In this document: positions 43,635 through 53,225 of the stretch, piece by piece
Layout: each line of letters opens with the position of its first letter
Numbering within the stretch: the stretch's first letter is position 1
NCBI GenBank assembly: GCA_033764335.1
Contig: JANRJC010000066.1
Coordinates: forward strand, 1 to 64,000
From: JAGQVA01 sp033764335
GTDB lineage: Bacteria; Bacteroidota; Bacteroidia; J057
DNA length: 64,000 nucleotides
Reading direction: 5' to 3'
Notes under the pieces: model-generated
What the model was told of the DNA's origin: nothing
Seen by the model: only the letters and a program-made list of their open reading frames with translations
Database searches by the model: none
Made by a program: the position numbers and the translations under genes

Positions 43635-44057
43635 ATGAATCAAACATTTGCTTATTTTTTCCTGCTTCTGACTTGTGTCTTGCCTTTTGTTTCCGGTTGC
43701 GATGTTACGACGACCTTCGACGAAGGGCCTTACGCCAGTGTATATACGGTTGAGGATCGGGTGATTAATACCTGGGAATGGGCTTATGCTCTGGAAGAAG
43801 GTTATAACCGCACGGGAGAACTTGCCGACTCGACCATTACTTTTGAAGGAAACGGTACTCTCAGCATTTGTAATTCTGAAGGACAGTGTCGGGAAGGAAG
43901 CTGGCATCTGATTTCTAAAAAAACGAAAATCAACATGATTTTTGGGGATAAAGCGACTGCCTATGATATCATTATGCTGAAAAAGAATGAGATGTGGCTT
44001 CGTTCCGAACAGGGCGCTCTTGTAGATATTTCCTGGGAACTCGTTTCTGCGCTTTAG
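43635..44057 (+). CDS. Small lipoprotein, lipocalin-like (second)
   Basis: A 140-residue protein from ATG 43635. Signal FFLLLTCVLPFVSGCD ends at a lipobox Cys. The mature strands VINTWEWAYALEEGY, STITFEGNGTLSICN, CREGSWHLISKKTKINMIF and KKNEMWLRSE follow the same order as in the preceding lipoprotein (W near the start, GxW in the middle, L/MWLR near the end), so the two are probable distant paralogues. The spacing of 60 bp suggests one operon. Function unknown. Confidence 0.62.
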   Translation: MNQTFAYFFLLLTCVLPFVSGCDVTTTFDEGPYASVYTVEDRVINTWEWAYALEEGYNRTGELADSTITFEGNGTLSICNSEGQCREGSWHLISKKTKINMIFGDKATAYDIIMLKKNEMWLRSEQGALVDISWELVSAL

Positions 44058-44066
44058 TAATTGCTT

Positions 44067-44498
44067 ATGGGAATTCAGGAAATCCATCATTCGGGTAAAG
44101 CACCGGAACCCGTGGGGTTGTATTCTCATGCCCGCAGAGCGGGAAACCTGATGTTCCTTTCCGGTGTAGGCCCCCGGGAAAGAGGTTCGAAAAAAATTCC
44201 GGGAGTGGTGCTGGATGATCTGGGCAATATTGTTTCTTATGATATAGAAATCCAGTGCCATTCTGTTTTCCGAAATGTGCGATATATTCTTGAAGAGATC
44301 GGCCTTTCGTGGCAGGATATTGTGGACGTAACCGTTTTTCTTACGAATATGAAAGAAGATTTCCCGGTTTATAATCGCGTTTATGCCGAATATTTTTCCG
44401 AAAATCAACCCTGCCGCACCACGTTGGGAATCAGTAGCCTGCCCACGCCGATTGCCATCGAACTAAAAGTGATTGCAGCTATTCCTGAAGGTAAATAA
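44067..44498 (+). CDS. RidA/YjgF/YER057c-family protein
   Basis: A 143-residue protein from ATG 44067; a TTG six bases earlier is an alternative. It starts QEIHHSGKAPEPVGLYSHA and has LMFLSGVGPRE, QCHSVFRNVRYILEEIGLSW, VDVTVFLTNMKEDFPVYNRV and the trailing CRTTLGISSLPTPIAIELKV, the RidA layout. The Arg in PCRTTLG that binds the carboxylate in imine deaminases is present. It may remove reactive enamines or act in amino-muconate breakdown; not decidable here. It follows the lipoprotein gene by 9 bp. Confidence 0.88.
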   Translation: MGIQEIHHSGKAPEPVGLYSHARRAGNLMFLSGVGPRERGSKKIPGVVLDDLGNIVSYDIEIQCHSVFRNVRYILEEIGLSWQDIVDVTVFLTNMKEDFPVYNRVYAEYFSENQPCRTTLGISSLPTPIAIELKVIAAIPEGK

Positions 44499-44549
44499 AC
44501 CACTTTGAAGGTTTTCAACGTTATAGCTAAAACCGAATCCATTTTTGTT

Positions 44550-44912
44550 ATGAAATACTTCCTTTTTCTTTTCATCTTTCTGAGTTTTTCTTTCCCACTG
44601 GTATCGGGTTATGCCACTCATCAGCCCCAGCCGACACCGTTGGAAGACATCTGTGAATTGTATGGAGCCGTTTATGTCGAAGAAGTAGCGGCCTTTGCCA
44701 ATTATAAAGTTTTTGTGGAAGAAATTGAATCTTTTGCAGATTTTGTGGTCTTCCGCGAAGATACCGAAGCTTTTGCCAATGAACCGGGCCACTGGTTTTT
44801 TACCGATGTCAAAGGATTTTCCGATTTTACCATTTATGTAGAACCCGTCAAGGGTTTTGCCGATTTTTCCATCGCCTATACCGATTTTCGTACGGCCGTA
44901 GGTTGTAGATGA
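44550..44912 (+). CDS. Small secreted protein resembling the 7(1) septoil-knot (DUF6150) family
   Basis: A 120-residue protein from ATG 44550 with a signal peptide (FLFLFIFLSFSFPLVSG). The mature part is a chain of short repeats: AAFANYKVFVEE, ESFADFVVFRED, EAFANEPGHWFFTD, KGFSDFTIYVEP, KGFADFSIAYTD, between ICELYGAVYVEE and RTAVGCR. Cys35 and Cys119 at the two ends could form a closing disulfide. The [AES]FA[DN] repeat with these ends is what I recall for DUF6150, now described as the 7(1) septoil-knot domain, in which the chain is deeply knotted. Function unknown. It lies between the RidA gene and prmA. Confidence 0.7.
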   Translation: MKYFLFLFIFLSFSFPLVSGYATHQPQPTPLEDICELYGAVYVEEVAAFANYKVFVEEIESFADFVVFREDTEAFANEPGHWFFTDVKGFSDFTIYVEPVKGFADFSIAYTDFRTAVGCR

Positions 44913-44990
44913 ATTGAGCTAACTTTAAACAGCAGCGTATCGAAGCATATCTACTTACAGGATCAACGACATTACTGACTTGCAGGGAAA

Positions 44991-45827
44991 TTGAAAACAG
45001 ACTATGTATCGGTTTCCATATCTGCACCTGAAACTTTGAGAGAGCCTGTTCTGGCCCTGTTGGCTGAGATAGGCTATTCTGCGTTTGAGGATACAGATAC
45101 GGGCCTGATCGCTTATGTGGAGGCACATTTGTTTGATCAGGAACAACTTATGGCTACGCTGGATGTTTTTCCAAAGGAAAACATCCAGATGAGTATCACC
45201 CAAATTCCCGCTACCAACTGGAATTCGGTTTGGGAATCCAATTATCCGTCCGTTTTTATTGATCATTTTTGCCAGATAGTACCTTCTTTTCGTGCACCGG
45301 AGCCGGGGTTTAGCTTTACGATCAAACTCGACCCCAAAATGTCCTTTGGAACCGGGCATCACGAAACCACACGGCTGGTTATCCGCTCCATGGAAAACCT
45401 GTCCTTTAGGGGGAAAAAGGTTCTCGACATGGGCTGTGGCACGGGAGTGCTCGGTATCCTGGCGGCAAAAATGGGAGCGATTTCCGTATTGGGAATTGAT
45501 ATTGATGCCTGGAGTTTTGAAAATACTACTGAGAATATCCAGATGAATGATATATCCGGAATGGAAGTTGTACAGGGAGATGTCTCGGCTATTGGTGGAA
45601 GATTATTTGATGTGATTCTCGCCAATATCAACCGAAACGTACTTCTGGCAGATATTCCCGCTTATCAGCAGGCACTTGCTGTCGGAGGAACACTCGTCAT
45701 CAGTGGTTTTTATCAACGGGATGAAATGCCGATTCGCCAAAGGTATGAATCCTGCAATTTTTATTTGGCTAATCGTGAAGAAGATAATGATTGGCTGGCA
45801 CTTACGTTAGTCAATCATCAAAATTAA
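44991..45827 (+). CDS. prmA: Ribosomal protein L11 methyltransferase
   Basis: A 278-residue SAM-dependent methyltransferase that trimethylates L11. It appears to start with TTG at 44991, as no ATG gives the typical N-terminal domain (DYVSVSISAPETLREPVLAL, then EIGYSAFEDTDTGLIAYV). The SAM motif VLDMGCGTGVLGILAAKMGA is near residue 145 with ILANINRNVL (the NPPY-like NIxxN) near 207, and FGTGHHETTRL precedes it. Slightly short but complete. The unusual start codon is inferred from family alignment from memory. Confidence 0.9.
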   Translation: MKTDYVSVSISAPETLREPVLALLAEIGYSAFEDTDTGLIAYVEAHLFDQEQLMATLDVFPKENIQMSITQIPATNWNSVWESNYPSVFIDHFCQIVPSFRAPEPGFSFTIKLDPKMSFGTGHHETTRLVIRSMENLSFRGKKVLDMGCGTGVLGILAAKMGAISVLGIDIDAWSFENTTENIQMNDISGMEVVQGDVSAIGGRLFDVILANINRNVLLADIPAYQQALAVGGTLVISGFYQRDEMPIRQRYESCNFYLANREEDNDWLALTLVNHQN

Positions 45828-45833
45828 CCATCA

Positions 45834-48800
45834 ATGCACATGATTTCTCGGATTTTGCTTTCCCTTTGCTTGCTTTTACCGGGAACCGGGGCACTGGCCC
45901 AGGGGGTGAGTTTTTTTTCTACCGAACCCGGCGCCTTTCTACAGGAGTTTACCAATAATCTCAACCAGTCAAAAGATGAGTTGGGAAATCGCGCAGCGGC
46001 ATCGCTCGCCGAGGTATGGGATACCGGCCAGATCACGCCCGAAGAAAAAGAACAATTTATCACCCAGGTAAATATCATGGTCAGCAAACGGTATAAAACC
46101 ACACCGGGGCTGGCCAATTATGCTCTGATTTTTATTTCCCTGAAAAAAGGAGATTCTTTTGTAAAAATCCGCCCCTCCGAATTTCTCGAAGTAACCATGC
46201 AGGCCATCACCGGCCTTGATGCGGGGCGAGGGCAAAAATACCTCAAGGTACTCTCTGAGTATATCCCGGAAGGAAACTTCATCAAACGCCAGCGTTTTTC
46301 CTGGCATGCTTCGCAGAACACCCCTACCCTGCTGTTTGTACAGCTCGGAAGCGGTGAGACCGCTTATGAAGCACCGGTGGTGCGGTTTGACAATACCGAC
46401 CTTGTCTATGTTTCCGATGTGGATAGTTCCCGAATCGCCGGAACAATCGGCGATTTTAATCCGCTGACGATGACTTTTATTGGTACCAACGGCCGAGTGG
46501 ACTGGAGTAAAATGGGACTCGACCCGGCAGATGTTTTTTGCGATTTCCGCGACTACAAACTTAACCTGAATTACGGACTGATTAAGGTGGATAGCGTGGA
46601 TTTTCATTATAAAAGCCTAATTGCCGAATCCCTCGTGGGGCGTTTTGAAGACCGCAATACCGGCTTTTCGAATGTAAACAAAGCCAATTACCCCTTTTTC
46701 AAAAGCTATCAGGGCGGAGTGGTGATTCAAAATTTTATCCCCAACGTTCGCTATGAAGGTGGTTTTTCGCTTCAGGGTATCCGGAAAATAGGCTCTGCTT
46801 ATGACATTTGGGTGGAAGACGATACACCCAACGAAACCGAAACCGAGGGTGAAGGCTGGTACTCCGGCTATAGTTCCAAAGAAATGCTCGCCGATGAGAA
46901 AAAAGAGGCAACCTTTGACGAAAGCGAATGGGATCTCGAAGCCGCTTCTACTTCCTCTTTTGAACCGGAATACGCTGGCGAAGAGGAATACGACTGGGAC
47001 TCCGAAGAAAAAACCGGCGAATCTGAATACGTAGAAGGAGATATAGATGAAGCCTCCCTCTACCCTTCCCAAGTTCAGAAACACATCAAAGCAAAGATGG
47101 AAATTCAGCGAAATGCTGCAACCGTAATGAAAATACAGGGAGAGGCTTTTGTACTCGATCTGGAAAAAATGGTCGGGAAAGATATGGAAGCCATTGTCTA
47201 TACCAGCGATGAAGACAGTATTTATCATCCGGCAATGGACGTGGTTTATACCGCCAAAGACTCTACCGTAACCTTAAAAAAACCCAAACGCGGCAACTTT
47301 AAAAGCATTCCGTTTACCAGTTCCTACCACGAATATTTCCTCTATTTCGAAACCATTATCTGGGATTTACGCACCAACCAACTGGAATTTACCGCTTTTA
47401 TTGATCAGGAAAATAAGATCTCAGCCATTGAGTCTTTTGACTATTTCACCAAAACCCGCTTTGACCAGTTTAAAAATATCCTATCCTTTAATCCCATAGG
47501 GGCAATTTATCGGTACGCAACCATTAATCCCAATCGCCCGATTTTCCCGGAAGATTTACTCGCAGAAAATGGGCAGCTTTCCGCGAAAACAGGATTTGAG
47601 CAGGCGTTGCCGGGGTTGGAGGGTTCGGGGTTTATTACCTACAACAAACAAACCAAAGAAATCAAACCGCTTCCCAAACTTATTGACTGGGCAAAAGCCG
47701 CACGAAACCGAAAAGACTTTGATGCCATTCAGGTCATTTCCAAAGTAGATACCGGCAGCCATGCTGTCATGAACCTCGAAAGCATGGACATTCAGATGAG
47801 AGGGGTAAACTTTTTCTCCCTGAGTGATTCGGTTTATGTAAGAGTGGTTCCCTATGAAGGGCTGGTAACTGTTCAGCAAGACCGAAACCTCAAATTTGGC
47901 GGTGCCGTCGCGAGCGGGAAAATCAATTTTTACTCCAATAACGAAGAGCGCCCAAGTTTTACTTTCGATTATGAAAGTTATAAAATTATGTGCGACTCTA
48001 TTGACTCCATACGGTTTGTGCTGGTAAGAAATCCGCCTCCTGGTTATGAGCCTACCCCATTGGAGCGTGCATTAAGCAATACTGTATTTGAAGGTATTAC
48101 CGGAGCTATTCATATTGACGATCCTAATAACAAAAGCGGCGAAAAAGATTATCCTTATTTCCCCGTATTTGACAGTTATGCCAATTCCTATCTTTACTGG
48201 GAACGCCCCCAGATTGAAGGAGGTGTATATAAAAAAGATAAAATGTACTTCTCCGTTGATCCTTTTGTGCTGGACAGTCTGGAGACTTTCAACGGAACCA
48301 GCCTGCGGTTTGCGGGTAGTTTCTTCTCTTCGGAAATTTTCCCGGAATTCCGGCAGGAACTTCAGGTAATGGATGATTTTACCCTCGGCTTTAAGGCAAT
48401 GGCGCCTCCCGAAGGATACCGGATTTACGACGGAAACGGGCGATTTTTCAACGAAATCAGCCTTGACAACAAAGGGCTTCGCGGCAACGGTCGTATTGAA
48501 TACCTGGGAACAGTAGCAAAAAGTGACTCTTTTGTTTTTCACTTTGACTCGGTCATGGCTCAGGTATCCTATTTTAATATGCAGCGCGGATACCGGGGTG
48601 GGGTTTATTTCCCGGAAGTAAATTCCGAGACCGCACTTTATACCTGGTACACCAAAGACAGCGCCCTGGCAGTAAGCTCTACTTATGAGGCCCTCTCTAT
48701 TTTCGGTGGCGAGGCACAATTTTCCGGAACCCTGAGCATTACCGAAAAAGGAATGGTGGGGCACGGTGAGATTATCCTCGGCCAGATCAAAATCAGTGGA

Positions 48801-50654
48801 GACAGCATCGTTTTTAATGAAATGGATTTTAAAGCCGACGGCTGCGATTTTACGGTAGTGGACAAAGCTGACCCGGAAATTGTGCATTTCATCGCCAAAA
48901 ACGTAAGCGTTACTTACGATGTATGGCGCCATTCTTCGAAGTTTGAAACCAAAGAGGTCGGAAAAGAACTTGCGTCTTTCCCGCTGCATAAATATGCTAC
49001 CACCATGGCCAAAGGGGTATATCAGCGTTCGACCGATGACCTGAAACTTGAAGGTATCAGTTCCTATATCAAGGACAACTACTTCGTTTCCTCCGATCCT
49101 AAGCAGGACAGCCTCCGGTTTAATGCCAAAGATTCTTATTACAAACTCGACACACGGGAAGTGGTTGTCAGCGGTGTGCCTTATATTAATGTGGCAGACG
49201 CTATCATTACTCCCAAAGAGCAGGAAGTCATTATTCAGGATAACGGCCTGATCAAATCGCTCGAAAACGCCGTCATTGAAGCAGATCGCGAGACCAAAAT
49301 GCACAAAATCTACGATGCTACGGTCAGCATTTTCGGTCGCAATGAATACGAAGGCGGCGGTAAATACGACTACATCGAAGTAAATGGTAAACCGCAGTAC
49401 ATTGAGTTCAACAATATCAAGGTCAGCAGCGATACCTCCACCATCGCTTCTGGCGGAATCTCCGAAGAAGACGGATTTTACCTTACCGAACGTATTTTCT
49501 TCCGCGGTAAAGCCGAGCTTGATGCTTCACGTCAATTCCTCAGCTTTGGCGGTGAAGTAAAAATCGAATCCGAAAACCCTGTATTCAAAGGTGCCTGGTT
49601 TAATTTTGAAAATACCATCGTAAACCCCGACTCGGTATTTATTCCGATTGCCGCCAACCTTACCAATGAAGCGGGGGAAGTACTTACCGTTGGTCTAAAT
49701 TTTGTACCGGAAAACCGCGTATTCTACTCCAACTTCCTCCAGGCTAAAGATGCCGATGACGACGTAGAAATCCTCGCCGCTTCCGGAGGCCTCACTTTTG
49801 ACCGGCGTAAAAAAGAATTTAAAATCGGTTCGGAAGAAAAGCTGAAAAACCAGGTCTTCAAAGGAGCGACGGTGAGTTTCAACGACGCCGAAAACACCAT
49901 CACCTCTCAGGGTTTCCTCAACTTCCCTTACGACTTTGTGGATAAAACCATCACCATGAAAATGGCAGGGTCATGGAAAGAAGACATGCGCAAACGGCAG
50001 CTTTCCACCAATCTCGTCATGGGTGTGAGTTTACCGATATTGCCGGTAGAACAATTAGGTAAACTCTCCGAAAACCTGGTTTTCCTTACCACATCGAGCA
50101 AAAATATTGACTTCAACCAGCGGGCTTTCCTCGAAAATATTTCTGAACTCCTCGACGAAGGTACAAAAGGCGAACGCGAAACCGGCAAATTCCTCGAAAA
50201 CGTGAGAAATTCGCTCGTTTACACGGACATCAAACTCTCTCAGCAATTGCCTTATACCCTCTTGTTGTCCAATATCAACTTCAACTTCAGCCGCGACGAA
50301 AAGGCACTTTACAGCGACTCCGAGGTCGGACTTATCGGGCTTGCCGGCAATACCATCAACAAAATGGTCAATGCCAAAATCGTCTATAAATTTGGCGCGA
50401 TTTCCGGACTGGGTGAAAAACAGCCCGACAAAGTGACCATTTACCTTGAAGTGGACGAATTTAACTGGGTCTATTTCCACTTCGAAGATGATGTTGTAAA
50501 AACCTGGTCCACTTATTACGACGAATACAATTACCCGCTTCAGGCTGAAGTGGACAAACGTAAAAGTGAATCCGGATTCCGATTCGAGATGGCTAACGAT
50601 GACGAGGTAGCAAAGTTCCGGCAGGAATTTGTAGAGAAGTTTATTAAAAAATAA
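45834..50654 (+). CDS. Very large secreted protein of unknown function (1,606 residues)
   Basis: The signal peptide (ISRILLSLCLLLPGTGALAQ) is clear; no transmembrane helix follows. Residues ~25-150 are mixed helix. Residues ~320-410 form a low-complexity acidic patch rich in Glu, Asp, Ser and Tyr. Much of the rest (about 420-1500) is long runs of short beta strands with repeated phrases such as FSGTLSITEKGMVGHGEI, YIKDNYFVSSDPKQDSLRFN, IASGGISEEDGFYLTERIFF and LSFGGEVKIESENPVFKGAW, suggesting a long beta-rich, perhaps beta-helical or groove-like structure. There is no T9SS signal; the end is EFVEKFIKK. No Pfam family was recognised. It follows prmA by 6 bp and ends at a strong terminator. Confidence 0.85.
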   Translation: MHMISRILLSLCLLLPGTGALAQGVSFFSTEPGAFLQEFTNNLNQSKDELGNRAAASLAEVWDTGQITPEEKEQFITQVNIMVSKRYKTTPGLANYALIFISLKKGDSFVKIRPSEFLEVTMQAITGLDAGRGQKYLKVLSEYIPEGNFIKRQRFSWHASQNTPTLLFVQLGSGETAYEAPVVRFDNTDLVYVSDVDSSRIAGTIGDFNPLTMTFIGTNGRVDWSKMGLDPADVFCDFRDYKLNLNYGLIKVDSVDFHYKSLIAESLVGRFEDRNTGFSNVNKANYPFFKSYQGGVVIQNFIPNVRYEGGFSLQGIRKIGSAYDIWVEDDTPNETETEGEGWYSGYSSKEMLADEKKEATFDESEWDLEAASTSSFEPEYAGEEEYDWDSEEKTGESEYVEGDIDEASLYPSQVQKHIKAKMEIQRNAATVMKIQGEAFVLDLEKMVGKDMEAIVYTSDEDSIYHPAMDVVYTAKDSTVTLKKPKRGNFKSIPFTSSYHEYFLYFETIIWDLRTNQLEFTAFIDQENKISAIESFDYFTKTRFDQFKNILSFNPIGAIYRYATINPNRPIFPEDLLAENGQLSAKTGFEQALPGLEGSGFITYNKQTKEIKPLPKLIDWAKAARNRKDFDAIQVISKVDTGSHAVMNLESMDIQMRGVNFFSLSDSVYVRVVPYEGLVTVQQDRNLKFGGAVASGKINFYSNNEERPSFTFDYESYKIMCDSIDSIRFVLVRNPPPGYEPTPLERALSNTVFEGITGAIHIDDPNNKSGEKDYPYFPVFDSYANSYLYWERPQIEGGVYKKDKMYFSVDPFVLDSLETFNGTSLRFAGSFFSSEIFPEFRQELQVMDDFTLGFKAMAPPEGYRIYDGNGRFFNEISLDNKGLRGNGRIEYLGTVAKSDSFVFHFDSVMAQVSYFNMQRGYRGGVYFPEVNSETALYTWYTKDSALAVSSTYEALSIFGGEAQFSGTLSITEKGMVGHGEIILGQIKISGDSIVFNEMDFKADGCDFTVVDKADPEIVHFIAKNVSVTYDVWRHSSKFETKEVGKELASFPLHKYATTMAKGVYQRSTDDLKLEGISSYIKDNYFVSSDPKQDSLRFNAKDSYYKLDTREVVVSGVPYINVADAIITPKEQEVIIQDNGLIKSLENAVIEADRETKMHKIYDATVSIFGRNEYEGGGKYDYIEVNGKPQYIEFNNIKVSSDTSTIASGGISEEDGFYLTERIFFRGKAELDASRQFLSFGGEVKIESENPVFKGAWFNFENTIVNPDSVFIPIAANLTNEAGEVLTVGLNFVPENRVFYSNFLQAKDADDDVEILAASGGLTFDRRKKEFKIGSEEKLKNQVFKGATVSFNDAENTITSQGFLNFPYDFVDKTITMKMAGSWKEDMRKRQLSTNLVMGVSLPILPVEQLGKLSENLVFLTTSSKNIDFNQRAFLENISELLDEGTKGERETGKFLENVRNSLVYTDIKLSQQLPYTLLLSNINFNFSRDEKALYSDSEVGLIGLAGNTINKMVNAKIVYKFGAISGLGEKQPDKVTIYLEVDEFNWVYFHFEDDVVKTWSTYYDEYNYPLQAEVDKRKSESGFRFEMANDDEVAKFRQEFVEKFIKK

Positions 50655-50676
50655 AAAATAACACTCAAACAAACAG

Positions 50677-50704
50677 TCCCGGCCTTGTGCCGGGATTTTT
50701 TTTT
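50677..50704 (+). terminator. Rho-independent terminator after the 1,606-residue protein
   Basis: Stem TCCCGGC (50677-50683) / GCCGGGA (50689-50695), 5-nt loop, then nine T. Confidence 0.9.
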
Positions 50705-50810
50705 GCCCTGTCCCGAATACGCCACTTTATATCTCACCCTTTTTCGGCGTCACTTCAATAAGCTGCGCAGTAGATTTTTTGTTTAAACCACAACATTACA
50801 ATCTAAACCG

Positions 50811-53219
50811 ATGAAAAAGGTAGTCCTGATCGTTTTGTCTGTATTTTCCCTGATGACCTCCGTCTTTGCGCAAGTGCAGACTTTTATGAAAGTCTATGGC
50901 GACCTCCCTGCCGACACTACGCGTGCTTATAAAATCCTCCCCCTCCCCGACACTACTTTTTTGATCGGTGGGCAATGGGATAATAAAGCTTATATTATGA
51001 AGGTTGACTATGATGGTTCTATACTGAACTACTTTGATATCAGTGACACCATTAGTGGTCTTTCGAAGGTTCTGGATATGCTTCAACTTCCCAATGGGGA
51101 GGTTGTGGCTGTCGGAGAATGCGAAAATTGTACACCGGATAGCACTGACCACGTTTTCGCGGTTCGGGTGGATACGGCCTTAAATCTTTTCAACCTCCGC
51201 TTTTTTTACGGAACCAGCCCCACTAACTCATTTACTTATGGTCCTTCGGTTGCTTATGGCAACGGGGTACTAGCCGTTAGCATGAGTAAGGCTGGCGCAG
51301 GTTTAAATTTTGAAGATGTATGGGTACATTCCCTTGATAATAACCTCAATACACTTTGGGATCAGACCTATCATAGCTGCGGAAACTGTGGTTTTGACTA
51401 CGCTTATGACCTGACTCCTACGAATACGGGGTTTGCGATGATTGTAGGAAATGCCTTTCTGGATTCCGTGCGAATGTACCATTTAAGCCCAACGGGTGCT
51501 ATATTGTGGAAAAAAGCCCACTATAATTGGGACGGAATTTCCATCGGGAAATTGGTCGCTTCTAATGGAACCATTTACCTTGCAGGTGGGGTTAAGGGAT
51601 TACCCATTGATTCTCTTCATTTTACGGCTGTAATTTCTGCTTTTTATGAATCCGATGGCGCTACTAAGGGATTTGCCATTGTCAACGACAGCCTGATTAA
51701 CGAAAGATTTTATGATATTCAATTATCCTCTGGTGGAACCCTGCTCGCAGGTTATACCCGCAATGAGCCTAATTTATTCGGTACTTACCTTGTATCTCGG
51801 CTTTATAGGATAGATACAGCTAATTTTTCTGTACTGGGATATGTACAAATTCCCAATCCTAATACCATTACTAATATGGGGGTACAAAGTGTGGTTCCGT
51901 TTAATGCCGATGCTACCGAATTCGCATCCTGCGGAATCCGAGGTTTTATCAACCGAGGTTTTTATTACGCTCATCTGCCGTGTAAGATGAAATCAACCAG
52001 TTTGAATGCTACTATCTGTCAGGGCGAAACCTATAACTTGGCCGGAGTAACCTACAATTCCTCCGGCACTTATACCGCGACCCTTGTCGCTGCTAACAGT
52101 TGCGACTCGATCGTTACACTCAACCTAACCGTTTTACCCAACTCCAGCAGCAGCATTAATGCCACCATCTGCCAGGGCGAAACCTATAACTTGGCCGGGG
52201 TAACCTACAATTCTTCCGGCACTTACACCGCGACCCTTGTCGCTGCTAACGGCTGCGATTCGGTCGTAACGTTGAACCTCGCCGTTTTGCCCAACCTCAG
52301 CAGCAGCATTAACGCCACCATCTGCCAGGGCGAAACGTACAATTTCGGCGGAGTGACCTACAACTCCTCCGGCACTTACGTCGCCACGCTCACCGCTGCC
52401 AACGGCTGCGACTCGGTCGTAACGTTGAACCTCGCCGTTCTGCCCAACCTCAGTAGCACCGTCAATGCCGCCATTTGTCAGGGAGCAACTTATAATTTCG
52501 GCGGAGTGACTTACAGCACTTCGGGTACTTATTCGGCTACCTTTACCGCTGCTGGCGGCTGCGATTCGGTTGTTACGCTCAACCTCTCCGTTCTACCGAA
52601 CCTCAGCAGTACAACTAGTGCCAATATCTGCCAGGGCGAAACATACAGTCTCGGCGGAGTGATGTACAGCACAGCGGGCACTTACGTCGCCACCCTCACC
52701 GCTGCCAGCGGCTGCGATTCGGTCGTAACCCTTCATCTCAATGTCACAGGTCTTGATACAACGGTGACGATCAACAGCTATAACCTTAATGTGCCTCTCC
52801 AGACCGGTGTTGCCTACCAATGGATTTCCTGCGCAGACAACCAACCGGTGCCGGGGGCGATTTCTAATTCTTTCAGCCCCACACAAAGCGGAGCCTATAA
52901 AGTAGCCGTTACTTCCGGCAATTGTACCGATACCTCGGCCTGCCACAATGTGCTGGCCACCGGGATAGACCACGAATTTGCCGAAAGCCTGCGCATTTAC
53001 CCCCAACCGGCACACGATCAGTTTTGGCTGGAAATGAGCACGCCTTACCCCGCCGTCGAACTCCAACTCACCGATATGCAGGGGCGAACCGTTTGGCAAA
53101 AAAATCTTCAAAATGAGGTAGTTACAATTATCCCCGTCTCCTTTCTCGCCACGGGTGTTTATCTGCTTCACGTGCAGACAGAGGGAAAATATGCGGTGCG
53201 GAAGGTTTTGAAGCAATAA
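50811..53219 (+). CDS. T9SS-exported repeat protein, copy 1
   Basis: An 802-residue protein. Signal peptide (VVLIVLSVFSLMTSVFAQ), then about 370 residues of propeller-like repeats with YKILPLPDTTFLIGGQWDNK near the start and paired Cys (GECENCTPD, HSCGNCGFDYAYD). Residues ~395-650 hold five 51-residue repeats of the type ICQGETYNLAGVTYNSSGTY ... NGCDSVVTLNL, an adhesin-like module common in Bacteroidota cargo. The C-terminal ~85 residues are a type A T9SS sorting domain (LRIYPQPAHDQFWLEM ... GVYLLHVQTEGKYAVRKVLK). It should reach the cell surface through T9SS. Copy 2 follows. Confidence 0.85.
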   Translation: MKKVVLIVLSVFSLMTSVFAQVQTFMKVYGDLPADTTRAYKILPLPDTTFLIGGQWDNKAYIMKVDYDGSILNYFDISDTISGLSKVLDMLQLPNGEVVAVGECENCTPDSTDHVFAVRVDTALNLFNLRFFYGTSPTNSFTYGPSVAYGNGVLAVSMSKAGAGLNFEDVWVHSLDNNLNTLWDQTYHSCGNCGFDYAYDLTPTNTGFAMIVGNAFLDSVRMYHLSPTGAILWKKAHYNWDGISIGKLVASNGTIYLAGGVKGLPIDSLHFTAVISAFYESDGATKGFAIVNDSLINERFYDIQLSSGGTLLAGYTRNEPNLFGTYLVSRLYRIDTANFSVLGYVQIPNPNTITNMGVQSVVPFNADATEFASCGIRGFINRGFYYAHLPCKMKSTSLNATICQGETYNLAGVTYNSSGTYTATLVAANSCDSIVTLNLTVLPNSSSSINATICQGETYNLAGVTYNSSGTYTATLVAANGCDSVVTLNLAVLPNLSSSINATICQGETYNFGGVTYNSSGTYVATLTAANGCDSVVTLNLAVLPNLSSTVNAAICQGATYNFGGVTYSTSGTYSATFTAAGGCDSVVTLNLSVLPNLSSTTSANICQGETYSLGGVMYSTAGTYVATLTAASGCDSVVTLHLNVTGLDTTVTINSYNLNVPLQTGVAYQWISCADNQPVPGAISNSFSPTQSGAYKVAVTSGNCTDTSACHNVLATGIDHEFAESLRIYPQPAHDQFWLEMSTPYPAVELQLTDMQGRTVWQKNLQNEVVTIIPVSFLATGVYLLHVQTEGKYAVRKVLKQ
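52014..52745 (+). repeat. Five tandem 153-bp coding repeats (51-residue units)
   Basis: The ATCTG(t/c)CAGGG-like block recurs at 52014, 52167, 52320, 52473 and 52626, exactly 153 bp apart. Units one to three are most alike in DNA; four and five have drifted. Each unit carries two Cys (ICQG and GCDS). The paralogue downstream has only one such unit. Confidence 0.9.
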
Positions 53220-53225
53220 TCGAAA

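Noticed and set aside
48072..49304. A 410-codon open frame on the minus strand
   Set aside because: It lies wholly within the 1,606-residue gene on the plus strand, has no recognisable motif and is in the codon-shadow phase of a long, clearly translated gene.
52014..52745. Regular 153-bp repeats that could be taken for a CRISPR or satellite
   Set aside because: They encode a continuous 51-residue Cys-bearing module inside a secreted protein.
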